The notes below the pieces were generated by a model, which saw only the letters and a program-made list of their open reading frames with translations, had not been told where the DNA came from and searched no databases. Below, piece after piece: positions 16,550-24,321 of a stretch of 64,000 nt of DNA (its first letter is position 1; every line of letters begins with the position of its first letter). A program made the position numbers and the translations under genes. Source of the stretch: Petropleomorpha daqingensis (GTDB lineage Bacteria > Actinomycetota > Actinomycetes > Mycobacteriales > Geodermatophilaceae); NCBI RefSeq assembly GCF_013408985.1, contig NZ_JACBZT010000001.1, forward strand, positions 124,001-188,000, given 5' to 3'.

Positions 16550-18856
16550 TCAGTCCACGAGGTCGAGGGCGGCGCCGACGACGGTCTCGGTGTCCAGGCC
16601 GTGCAGGCGGTACACCGACTCCAGGTCGCCGCTCTGCCCGAACTGCGTGACGCCGAGGTGGGTCGCCGGCACGCTGCGCACCCCGGCCAGGAACGCCAGC
16701 GTGTGCGGATGCCCGTCGAGCACGGTCACCATCGGCCGCGCCCGCTCGTCCGGGAAGACGGCGTCGAGGATCCAGGTCGGCGCGTCGTCCAGACCGCGGC
16801 GGGCCCGCAGCGCCCGGAACAGCAGCCCGGGGCTCGTCACCACCACGACGTCGGCCGGGATGCCGAGCCCACCCAGGCGCTCCGCGGCCGCCAGCACCTC
16901 CGGGACGACGGCGCCCATCGCGACCAGCGTGATCCCGGGATCCGAGACGTCGTGCCGGAGCAGGTAGCCCCCGGCCACGACCTGCCGGCGGCGCCGCTCG
17001 CGGGCGGCCGGGTCCTCGGGGATCGCCGCCAGGGACTGGTCCAGCGGCCGGGTCGACAGCCGCAGGTACGCCGAGGAGCCGCCCGGCTTGCCGAGCCGGG
17101 ACAGCGCGGCGAGCAGGCACCACTCGGTGTCCAGCGCGAACGCCGGCTCGTAGGTGACACAGCCTGGCTGCTCCAGGCCGATCGAGGGCGTGGTGATCGA
17201 CTGGTGCGCCCCGCCCTCGGGCGCCAGCGTCACCCCGGACGGCGTCCCGACCAGGATCGACTGACCGCCGGCGTAGATGCCGAAGCTCCACGGCTCCAAC
17301 GCGCGCTCGACGAACGGGTCGTAGAGGACGCCGATCGGCAGCAGCGGCTGCCCCCACCGGGACCACGTGGCGCCGAGCTCGCCGATCGCACCGACCAGGT
17401 TGGTCTCGGCGATGCCCAGCTCGATGTGCTGGCCCGACGGCTTCTCCCGCCAGTGCAGGATCGTCTCGGCGTCGTCGGCGAACCAGTCCTGCCGCGCCTC
17501 GTGCGACCAGACGCCGACCTTGTTCACCCAGCCGCCGAGGTTGGTCGACGAGGACACATCGGGGGCGGCCGTCACGATCCGGTGCCCGACGTCCGGCGCG
17601 GCGCGGTTGAGGTCGAGCAGCGTGCGGCCGAGCGCGGCCTGCGTCGTCCCCACCCCGTGCGGCGTGCGCCCCAGATCGCCCGGCACCTCGGGTGCCCCGA
17701 CCACCGGTACAGGCACCCGGGAGAGCCGGGCCGCGGCCTCGGCGAGCAGGGAGGCGGCCTCGCTGTCCGGCGGGAAGGTGGCCCACGGGTCGGCCGGGTC
17801 GATGCCGAGGTGCAGCGCGAGCGCCTTGAGCTGATCCTCGGTCAGCAGCGCGGAGTGGTTCTGCGGATGCCCCTCTATCGCCAGCCCGTAGCCCTTGAGC
17901 GTGTAGGCGATGATCACCGTCGGGCGGGTGTCGTCGATCTGCGCGTACGCCTCGCGCAGCGCGTCCAGGTCGTGGCCGCCGAGGTTGCGGACGGCGGCGA
18001 CCAGGTCGTCGTCCGGGACGTCGGCGATCAGCGCGGCGATCTCGGCGGAGCCGCCCGGCAGGTGCTGCCGGACCTCCTCGGCGGTGCGCCGCAGCATCCG
18101 CTGGTACTCGGGATTGCTCATCGCGTCGATCCGGTCGCGCAGGGCACCGCCGCCGGGCCGGGCGAAGAGCTCCTCCAGCAGCCGGCCGTACTTGACCGTG
18201 AGCACCTGCCAGCCGGCGGCGGTGAACATGCCCTGCAGCCGGGTGCTGCCCATCGTCGGGACGACGCGGTCCAGCGACTGCCGGTTGAAGTCGACGATCC
18301 AGACGATCTCCCCGAGCTCGGCCACCATCGGGTCGAGCACCGTCTCCCAGACCGCGCCCTCGTCGAGCTCGGCGTCCCCGACCAGCGACCACTGCCGGCC
18401 GGTGCCGCCCGCGCCGAGCTGCGTGTTGACGTACCGGCGGGCGATCGCACCCCAGATCGGCGCGGTCGCGCCGATGCCGACCGAGCCGGTCGAGTAGTCG
18501 GCCGGCACCGGGTCCTTGAGCCGCGACGGGTAGGACTGCAGGCCGCCGTACTCGCGCAGGGTGGTCAGGTACTTCCGGTCGAGCGAGCCGAGCAGGTACT
18601 CCAGCGCGTGGAGCACCGGCGAGGCGTGCGGCTTCACGCTCACCCGGTCGTCGGCGCGCAGCTGCTCGACCCACAGCGACGTCATCAGGGTGACCATCGA
18701 CGCGCTCGACGCCTGGTGGCCGCCGACCTTGAGCCCGGACGGGTTGGGCCGGACCCGGTTGGCGTGGTCGACGATCGCCGTGGCGAGCCACAGCACGCGC
18801 TCCTCGATCTGGCGGAGGGCGCGGTCGGTGGTGCTCTCGGCGGACGTCAGGCTCAT
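16550..18856 (-). CDS. Transketolase/pyruvate-dehydrogenase-E1-like ThDP enzyme
   Basis: 768 residues from ATG 18856. It has the transketolase architecture: an N-terminal ThDP domain with GGHQASSASMVTLMTSLW and the cofactor-binding GDAELDEGAVWE...DFNRQSLD, a central pyrimidine domain with GIAETNLVGAIGELG (cofactor Glu) and a C-terminal domain. The best overall likeness is to the homodimeric AceE type of E1, but it is over 100 residues shorter than AceE and has no lipoyl-domain partner nearby. It may be a 2-oxoacid dehydrogenase E1 or an orphan transketolase. It is divergent from the lactonase operon across 200 bases. The family is sure, the substrate is not. Confidence 0.85.
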   Translation of the reverse strand: MSLTSAESTTDRALRQIEERVLWLATAIVDHANRVRPNPSGLKVGGHQASSASMVTLMTSLWVEQLRADDRVSVKPHASPVLHALEYLLGSLDRKYLTTLREYGGLQSYPSRLKDPVPADYSTGSVGIGATAPIWGAIARRYVNTQLGAGGTGRQWSLVGDAELDEGAVWETVLDPMVAELGEIVWIVDFNRQSLDRVVPTMGSTRLQGMFTAAGWQVLTVKYGRLLEELFARPGGGALRDRIDAMSNPEYQRMLRRTAEEVRQHLPGGSAEIAALIADVPDDDLVAAVRNLGGHDLDALREAYAQIDDTRPTVIIAYTLKGYGLAIEGHPQNHSALLTEDQLKALALHLGIDPADPWATFPPDSEAASLLAEAAARLSRVPVPVVGAPEVPGDLGRTPHGVGTTQAALGRTLLDLNRAAPDVGHRIVTAAPDVSSSTNLGGWVNKVGVWSHEARQDWFADDAETILHWREKPSGQHIELGIAETNLVGAIGELGATWSRWGQPLLPIGVLYDPFVERALEPWSFGIYAGGQSILVGTPSGVTLAPEGGAHQSITTPSIGLEQPGCVTYEPAFALDTEWCLLAALSRLGKPGGSSAYLRLSTRPLDQSLAAIPEDPAARERRRRQVVAGGYLLRHDVSDPGITLVAMGAVVPEVLAAAERLGGLGIPADVVVVTSPGLLFRALRARRGLDDAPTWILDAVFPDERARPMVTVLDGHPHTLAFLAGVRSVPATHLGVTQFGQSGDLESVYRLHGLDTETVVGAALDLVD

Positions 18857-19056
18857 GCCGCTCAGTCTCGGCCCCGACGACGGGCACCGGAAGAACGGGG
18901 TCCTGAGCAGGGCCGCTGTGACCCTTGACACATGCCAATCCCCAGGCGAAAGGTGCGAGACGTGCTCCGCCCCCGGGTCCGCCGCCGTGGACGGGGAGGT
19001 GTGCGGCCCGGTCGCCCGTAGCGCGTCCCCCACCCCTCTCCAGCCGAGGAGAAGCC

Positions 19057-19872
19057 ATGGCCACGGGAACGACCGTCAGCATCCTGCCGTGCGGCGCGAT
19101 GAGCACCGACATCACGTGGCTGCTGCTGGCTCCGGGTCGGGCGATGAGAACCAGGCAGACCAAGGACCAGCCCGCCGAGTGGGTCGACTGCCCCACGCAC
19201 TGCGTCCTCGTCGACACCCCCGACGGCCGGCTGCTGTGGGACACCAGCTGCCCGCGGGACTGGGAGGAGCGCTGGGCGCCGACCGGCCTGCAGGACTTCT
19301 TCCCCTACGACAAGGTCTCCGAGGAGGAGTACCTCGACTCCCGGTTGAAGCAGATGGGCCTGTCTCCCGGCGACCTCGACTACGTCGTCTTCTCGCACCT
19401 GCACTTCGACCACGCCGGCAACGCGCAGCTGTTCAAGGACACGAACGCGAAGCTGGTCTGCAGCGAGAAGGAGCACGAGTGGTGCAACACCTTCGACGGG
19501 CCGTTCAACGGCGCGCACCTCAAGGCCGACTTCGCCGGGCTGACCTTCGAGACCGTCTCCGGTGACACGACCGACTTCCTGCCGGGAGTGAGCTTCATCC
19601 AGACCCCCGGGCACACCCCGGGCTCGATGTCGATGCGGGTCGACCTGCCCGAGACCGGCACGATGATCTTCACCGCCGACGCCGTCTACATGGGCGCCAG
19701 CTACGGGCCGCCGACCGTGCCCGCGGCGATCGTGAACAACCTCGAGCAGTTCTACAGCTCGGTGGAGAAGATCCGCGGGCTGGCCGAGGAGACGAATGCG
19801 ACGGTCGTCTTCGGGCACGACGCCAACCAGATCCACGAACTGCGGACGGCCCCGGAGGGCAACTACCGATGA
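19057..19872 (+). CDS. Metallo-beta-lactamase-fold lactonase (AHL lactonase/BlcC family)
   Basis: 271 residues from ATG 19057 with a strong GAGGAGAA site. All metal ligands of the AHL-lactonase family are present: SHLHFDHAG (HxHxDH), TPGHTPGS (third His), FTADAVY (bridging Asp) and VVFGHDAN (last His). The opening CGAMSTDITWLLLAPG and the DCPTHCVLVDTPDGRLLWDT stretch fit the N-acyl homoserine lactonase subfamily that also holds Agrobacterium BlcC (AttM), a gamma-butyrolactonase. Because it is translationally coupled (ATGA) to a hydroxyacid-oxoacid transhydrogenase, the physiological substrate is more likely a gamma-lactone than a signal molecule. No signal peptide. Confidence 0.88.
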   Translation: MATGTTVSILPCGAMSTDITWLLLAPGRAMRTRQTKDQPAEWVDCPTHCVLVDTPDGRLLWDTSCPRDWEERWAPTGLQDFFPYDKVSEEEYLDSRLKQMGLSPGDLDYVVFSHLHFDHAGNAQLFKDTNAKLVCSEKEHEWCNTFDGPFNGAHLKADFAGLTFETVSGDTTDFLPGVSFIQTPGHTPGSMSMRVDLPETGTMIFTADAVYMGASYGPPTVPAAIVNNLEQFYSSVEKIRGLAEETNATVVFGHDANQIHELRTAPEGNYR

Positions 19873-21158
19873 GCGACAGCGACGGGCGCACCGAGGAGAC
19901 GATCTTCACCTGGGGGGCCACCCCGCTGAAGTTCGGACCGGGATCGGTCGACGAGATCGGCTTCGACATCTCCCAGTACGGCGTCGAGCGGGTGCTGATC
20001 ATCACCGACGCCAACGTGCACGGCGCCGGGCTGCCGCAGCGGATCGCCGACTCGCTGACCAAGTACGGCATCCGGTCGGAGATCTTCGACGGCGTCCACG
20101 TCGAGCCGACCGACGAGAGCATGGACAAGGCGGCGGGCTACGCCAAGGCGCAGGGGCCGTGGGACGGCTTCGTCGCCGTCGGCGGCGGCTCGGCGATCGA
20201 CACCGCGAAGGCGGTCAACCTGCTCACCACCGACGGCGGTGAGCTCATGGACTACATCAACAAGCCGATCGGGCAGGCCCGGGCGCCGAAGGGGCAGCTC
20301 AAGCCGCTGATCGCCGTCCCGACGACGGCGGGCACCGGCTCGGAGAGCACCGCCATGTGCGTGCTCGACGTGCTCTCGATGAAGGTGAAGACCGGGATCA
20401 GCCACTGGCGGCTGCGGCCCACCCTCGCCGTCATCGACCCGCTGCTGTCGCTGTCCCTGCCGCCGGAGGTGACCGCCTCGGCGGGCATGGACATCGTCTG
20501 CCACGCGCTGGAGTCCTACACCGCGCGCTGGTACACGACCTTCGACAAGAAGAAGGCCGAGGAGCGGGTCACCTACTGCGGGTCGAACCCGGTCTCGGAC
20601 CTGTGGTGCGAGAAGGCGATGTCGCTGCTCGCGCGCTCGTTCCGCACGGCCGTGCACGAGGGCGACGACCTGCAGGCGCGCTCCGACATGATGGCGGCGG
20701 CGACGTTCGCCGGGATGGGCTTCGGCAACTCGGGAGTGCACATCCCGCACGCCAACGCCTACCCGATCGCCGGCATGGTCAAGGACTTCCGTCCGTCGGG
20801 CTACCCGCAGGACGAGCCGATGGTGCCGCACGGCATGTCGGTGTCGCTGACCGCGCCGGAGGCCTTCCGGTTCAGCTTCGAGTCCGCCCCCGAGCGGCAC
20901 CTGACGGCGGCGTCGCTGATGGCGCCGGACCGGGACAAGCTCAACGACCCGAAGGAGCAGCTGCCCACCGTGCTGACCGAGCTGATGCGCGACATCGGCA
21001 TCCCGAACGGGATCGGCGCGGTCGGCTACACCGAGAGCGACATCCCCGACCTGGTGCCCGGCACGATGAAGCAGCAGCGGCTCCTGGCCACCTGCCCGCG
21101 ACCGGTCAGCGAGGACGACATCGCCGACATCTTCGGCAAGTCCATCGAGAACTGGTGA
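19869..21158 (+). CDS. Iron-type alcohol dehydrogenase, hydroxyacid-oxoacid transhydrogenase (4-hydroxybutyrate) type
   Basis: 429 residues. The group III alcohol dehydrogenase fold is shown by VDEIGFDISQYGVERVLIITD, GGGSAIDTAKAVN, and PLIAVPTTAGTGSEST. The ending resembles mammalian ADHFE1 unusually well: NSGVHIPHANAYPIAGMV, VPHGMSVSLTAPEAF, PERHLTAASLM, and GAVGYTESDIPDLVPGT. That subfamily oxidises 4-hydroxybutyrate to succinic semialdehyde while reducing 2-oxoglutarate, with tightly bound NAD. Start ATG overlaps the lactonase stop by 4 bases, and an aldehyde dehydrogenase follows 0.5 kb downstream, so a lactone to 4-hydroxyacid to semialdehyde route is plausible. Confidence 0.9.
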   Translation: MSDSDGRTEETIFTWGATPLKFGPGSVDEIGFDISQYGVERVLIITDANVHGAGLPQRIADSLTKYGIRSEIFDGVHVEPTDESMDKAAGYAKAQGPWDGFVAVGGGSAIDTAKAVNLLTTDGGELMDYINKPIGQARAPKGQLKPLIAVPTTAGTGSESTAMCVLDVLSMKVKTGISHWRLRPTLAVIDPLLSLSLPPEVTASAGMDIVCHALESYTARWYTTFDKKKAEERVTYCGSNPVSDLWCEKAMSLLARSFRTAVHEGDDLQARSDMMAAATFAGMGFGNSGVHIPHANAYPIAGMVKDFRPSGYPQDEPMVPHGMSVSLTAPEAFRFSFESAPERHLTAASLMAPDRDKLNDPKEQLPTVLTELMRDIGIPNGIGAVGYTESDIPDLVPGTMKQQRLLATCPRPVSEDDIADIFGKSIENW

Positions 21159-21163
21159 CGGCG

Positions 21164-21568
21164 GTGCCGCTCTACGACTACCGCTGCTGCGCCGGTCACC
21201 GCTTCGAGGCGATGGCGCCGCTGGCCGCGTCGGATTCCGCGGTGTGCCCGTGCGGGGGTGCTGCCGTCAAGGTGCCGTCGCGGGTCGCGCTCGGCGGGGT
21301 CGCCGACGCCGGCCGGCCGATGGAGCTGATGCCGCAGACCTGGCGCGGCACCTACGAGGGCAACCGCGAGTACCTCGGCGAGCTGCGCCGGGAGTGGGGC
21401 GCCCGGCAGAGGCTCGAGGAGAAGCACCCCGAGCTGGCCGGCGACCAGCGGCCGATCCTCGCCCACGAGGGCCGCTTCCACGGCGCACCGCTGCGCGCCG
21501 GCGACCCGGTGCCGGGTCACGGTCACGGCACCCACACCCACGGGGGCCACACCCACACCCACCCGTAG
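21164..21568 (+). CDS. FmdB-type zinc-ribbon protein
   Basis: 134 residues. The start is taken at GTG 21164, which gives the usual family opening PLYDYRC; GTG 21155, overlapping the dehydrogenase stop as GTGA, is also possible. Ligands CCAGHRF and CPCGG form a small zinc ribbon in the first 35 residues; the family is found near amidase, formamidase and dehydrogenase genes and is thought to have a regulatory or assembly role. The C-terminus is odd: a run of His and Gly-Thr-His repeats (GHGHGTHTHGGHTHTHP), a likely metal-buffering tail that could help load the neighbouring iron-dependent enzyme. Confidence 0.85.
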   Translation: MPLYDYRCCAGHRFEAMAPLAASDSAVCPCGGAAVKVPSRVALGGVADAGRPMELMPQTWRGTYEGNREYLGELRREWGARQRLEEKHPELAGDQRPILAHEGRFHGAPLRAGDPVPGHGHGTHTHGGHTHTHP

Positions 21569-21615
21569 GTGGTTGTGCGTGCTTAGCCGCGGGTGGTTAA
21601 GCACGCGAAACCACC
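21568..21615. repeat. Imperfect palindrome, copy B of the GGTTTCGC-type element
   Basis: 21-base arms (21568-21588 and 21595-21615) match at 18 of 21 positions with a 6-base loop. The right arm core differs from copy A by one base. It starts at the last base of the FmdB stop codon and sits between co-directional genes, so it may end or attenuate the lactonase operon before the aldehyde dehydrogenase gene. Confidence 0.75.
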
Positions 21616-21642
21616 CGCGGGGACGACGACCTGGGGACGGTC

Positions 21643-23115
21643 ATGGACGACCTCGAGACCTTCCAGCTCTTCCTCGACGGCAAGGGCGTCGACGCACTGT
21701 CCGGCCGCACGTTCGAGTCGATGAACCCCTACACCGGCAGGCCGTGGGCGCGGCTGGCCGACGGCGCCCCGGAGGACGTCGACGCCGCGGTCGCCTCGGC
21801 GCGGGCGGCGTTCGACGGCGAGTGGGGCGCCATGACCGGCTTCCAGCGGGCCGCGGTGCTGCGCGCCTGCGGCACGGCGCTGGAGGGCGCGGCCGAGCGG
21901 CTGGCGCTGCTCGAGGTCAACGACTCCGGGAAGCTGTTGCGCGAGATGCGCGGGCAGATGCTCGCCCTGCCCCAGTGGTTCTTCTACTTCGCCGGGCTGG
22001 CCGACAAGCTCGAGGGCCGGACCATCCCGCCGGCCAACGCCAACTACTTCGGCTACACCCGCCGCGAGCCCGTCGGCGTGGTCGGCGCGATCACGCCGTG
22101 GAACTCCCCGCTCCTGCTGCTGACGTGGAAGCTCGCCCCGGCGCTGGCGGCCGGCAACACCGTCGTCGCCAAGCCCTCGGAGCACTCCCCCGCCTCCACC
22201 GTCGCCTTCGCCGAGGTGCTGTTCGAGGCGGGGCTGCCGGCCGGCGTCTTCAACGTCGTCACCGCCTGGGACCGCGCGGCCGGCGAGCGGCTGGCCGGGC
22301 ACCCCGGGGTGGACAAGGTGGCGTTCACCGGGTCGACCGCGACCGGCATCAAGGTGGCGCAGGCCGCGGCCGCCAACGTCAACCGGGTGACGCTGGAGCT
22401 GGGCGGCAAGAGCCCGCAGATCGTCTTCCCGGACGCCGACCTCGACGCCGCGGCGAACGGGCTGGTCGCGGGCGTGTTCGCCGCGACCGGGCAGACCTGC
22501 ATGGCCGGGTCGCGGCTGATCGTGCACGCCGACGTCGCCGAGGCGCTGATCGAGCGGATCGCCGAGCGCGCCCGGTCCATCAGACTCGGCGACCCGATCG
22601 ATCCCGCCACCGAGATGGGACCGGTGGCCAACCAGCCGCAGTACGAGAAGGTGCTCGGCTACCTGCGCGGCGCGACCGACGAAGGCGCGACGTTCGCCGT
22701 CGGCGGGGCGCCGTCCGAGCTGGGCGGGCTGTTCGTGCAGCCGACCGTGGTCACGGGGGTGACGCCGTCCTCGACGATCGTGCGGGAGGAGGTGTTCGGG
22801 CCGGTGCTGGCCGCGCTGACCTTCACCGACGAGGACGAGGCGCTGAAGCTGGCCAACGACACCCCCTACGGGCTGGCCGGCGCGGTCTGGACCAAGGACG
22901 TGCACCGCGCGCACCGGGTCGCCGCGAAGCTCCGGGCCGGCACCGTGTGGATCAACGCCTACCGGGTGGTCGCGCCCAACATGCCCTTCGGCGGGTTCGG
23001 GCGCAGCGGCCTCGGCCGGGAGAACGGCATGGACGTGCTCAACGAGTACACCGAGACCAAGGCGGTCTGGGTGGAGCTGACCGGCGGCACCCGCGACCCG
23101 TTCCAGCTGGGCTGA
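21643..23115 (+). CDS. NAD(P)-dependent aldehyde dehydrogenase
   Basis: 490 residues. All ALDH landmarks are present: PVGVVGAITPWNSPLLLLTWKL (cofactor entry), FTGSTATG, LELGGKSPQIV (general-base Glu), GQTCMAGSR (nucleophile Cys), EEVFGPVLA and the PFGGFGRSGLGRENG ending. It belongs to the broad class that includes succinate-semialdehyde and butyrolactone-derived aldehyde dehydrogenases. It lies downstream of the lactonase and transhydrogenase genes, separated only by a palindrome, so it is a natural candidate for the last oxidation step. The start is ATG 21643, with a weak GGGGACGG upstream. Precise aldehyde is not deducible. Confidence 0.92.
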   Translation: MDDLETFQLFLDGKGVDALSGRTFESMNPYTGRPWARLADGAPEDVDAAVASARAAFDGEWGAMTGFQRAAVLRACGTALEGAAERLALLEVNDSGKLLREMRGQMLALPQWFFYFAGLADKLEGRTIPPANANYFGYTRREPVGVVGAITPWNSPLLLLTWKLAPALAAGNTVVAKPSEHSPASTVAFAEVLFEAGLPAGVFNVVTAWDRAAGERLAGHPGVDKVAFTGSTATGIKVAQAAAANVNRVTLELGGKSPQIVFPDADLDAAANGLVAGVFAATGQTCMAGSRLIVHADVAEALIERIAERARSIRLGDPIDPATEMGPVANQPQYEKVLGYLRGATDEGATFAVGGAPSELGGLFVQPTVVTGVTPSSTIVREEVFGPVLAALTFTDEDEALKLANDTPYGLAGAVWTKDVHRAHRVAAKLRAGTVWINAYRVVAPNMPFGGFGRSGLGRENGMDVLNEYTETKAVWVELTGGTRDPFQLG

Positions 23116-23118
23116 GCC

Positions 23119-23517
23119 GTGAACCCGATCGTCGAGCGGATGCGGGACGCCGTCAACCGGCACGACCCCGAGGGCATGGCCGCGTGCATGCGGACCGACT
23201 ACCGCAGCGACCAGCCGGTGCACCCGAACCGGCACTTCGTCGGCAACCAGCAGGTCATCGCCAACTGGACCGAGATGTTCAAGGGCCTCCCCGACCTGGT
23301 GGCCGAGGTGGTCGCCGAGGCCACGGAGGGGACGACGTCGTTCTCCGAGTGGGCGATGCGCGGCCACTACCCCGACGGAGCGGAGTTCGAGTTCCGCGGG
23401 GTCATCGTGGCCGGGATCGAGGACGGGCTCATCGCCTGGCAGCGGCTCTACCTGGAGACCGTGGAGCAGGACAGCGCGGAGATCGAGGAGGTCGTGCACC
23501 AGCTCTCGAGGAACTAG
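23119..23517 (+). CDS. NTF2-like (SnoaL-type) small protein
   Basis: 132 residues from GTG 23119, 3 bases after the aldehyde dehydrogenase stop. The pattern IVERMRDAVNRHDPEGMAACM followed by GNQQVIANWTEMFKGLPDLVAEV and RGVIVAGIEDGLIAWQRLYLE is the cone-shaped NTF2-like fold seen in SnoaL cyclases, ketosteroid isomerase and many unassigned proteins. No catalytic residues can be named with certainty. Its operon place suggests an isomerase or substrate-binding helper for the same lactone or aldehyde pathway. Its stop overlaps the stop of the convergent alpha/beta hydrolase gene. Confidence 0.8.
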   Translation: MNPIVERMRDAVNRHDPEGMAACMRTDYRSDQPVHPNRHFVGNQQVIANWTEMFKGLPDLVAEVVAEATEGTTSFSEWAMRGHYPDGAEFEFRGVIVAGIEDGLIAWQRLYLETVEQDSAEIEEVVHQLSRN

Positions 23518-24272
23518 GGCAGGAACTCTCGCAGGGTCGCCGCCCACAGCTCGGGTGCGGTGTGGGTAGCGAAGTGGTCCAGCCCGGCCAGCGTCGCCCG
23601 GCTCGCGTGGGGCAGGACGGCGGCCAGGGCGTCCATCGTCTCGGGCATCGGGCTCCAGGTGTCCGAGCCCTGCACCAGCAGGGTCGGGACGGCGATGCCG
23701 GCGAACCGGCCGAGGTCCGGGTCATCGGCGGCCATCGCCTCGAGGTCGGACAGGCAGCCGACCGCCTCGGCGCGCTCCATCGCGACGCCGTCGCCGAGGG
23801 CGTCCAGCATCGCCACCGGCACGCGGGCGACCCGCTCGGCGAACAGCCGGCTGGCGGTGGCGAGGTCGCCGTCGTCCAGGAGCCGGCGATACCGGTCGAG
23901 CACCGGTCGCAGCGGCGGGCCGGCGGAGTACAGCGGCGCCTCCCAGACGGTCAGCGAGCGGACCTGCGCGCCCTCTCGAGCCGCGTGCAGCACCACCGTG
24001 CCGCCGTACGACCCGCCGACCAGGTGCGCGGGACGGCCGACCTCGGCCAGCACCGCCGACAGGTCGGCGACGTCGTCGGCGAACGTCTTGTCAATGGCCG
24101 GCCCGCTCGGCGGATAGCCGCGGCGGGTGTAGGTCCAGACCTCGAACCCGTCGAGGAACGGGAGCACCGGGTCCCACGACTCGAGCCCGCCGGCCGAGCC
24201 GTGCACCAGGACGACCGGCGAGCCGGTGCCGGTGCGGCGGACGGCGAGCGTCGTCCCGCTGATCGTCTCCAC
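23514..24272 (-). CDS. Alpha/beta hydrolase
   Basis: 252 residues from GTG 24272. Canonical features are present: oxyanion-hole segment VVLVHGSAGG, nucleophile elbow VGGSYGGTV (Ser), QGSDTWSP (acid Asp) and LDHFATHTAP (His). The short cap and length fit the esterase/haloperoxidase-like group rather than epoxide hydrolases. It is divergent from the alcohol dehydrogenase gene with only 49 bases between starts, so they may share a control region. It could act on an ester or lactone related to the neighbouring pathway, but that is guesswork. Confidence 0.88.
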   Translation of the reverse strand: METISGTTLAVRRTGTGSPVVLVHGSAGGLESWDPVLPFLDGFEVWTYTRRGYPPSGPAIDKTFADDVADLSAVLAEVGRPAHLVGGSYGGTVVLHAAREGAQVRSLTVWEAPLYSAGPPLRPVLDRYRRLLDDGDLATASRLFAERVARVPVAMLDALGDGVAMERAEAVGCLSDLEAMAADDPDLGRFAGIAVPTLLVQGSDTWSPMPETMDALAAVLPHASRATLAGLDHFATHTAPELWAATLREFLP

Positions 24273-24321
24273 CCTGCCGAGCCTGTCATCCGGCTACGGT
24301 CGGACGCAGGGGGCGATCGCG

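Noticed and set aside
16601-18928. 775-codon plus-strand frame opposite the transketolase-like gene
   Set aside because: Composition (Gln, Arg, His, Val, Gly runs) is that of a shadow frame; the minus strand has complete ThDP-enzyme motifs.
19057-19872. Calling the lactonase a quorum-quenching enzyme outright
   Set aside because: Its operon partners point to lactone carbon use; the fold alone does not show signal degradation.
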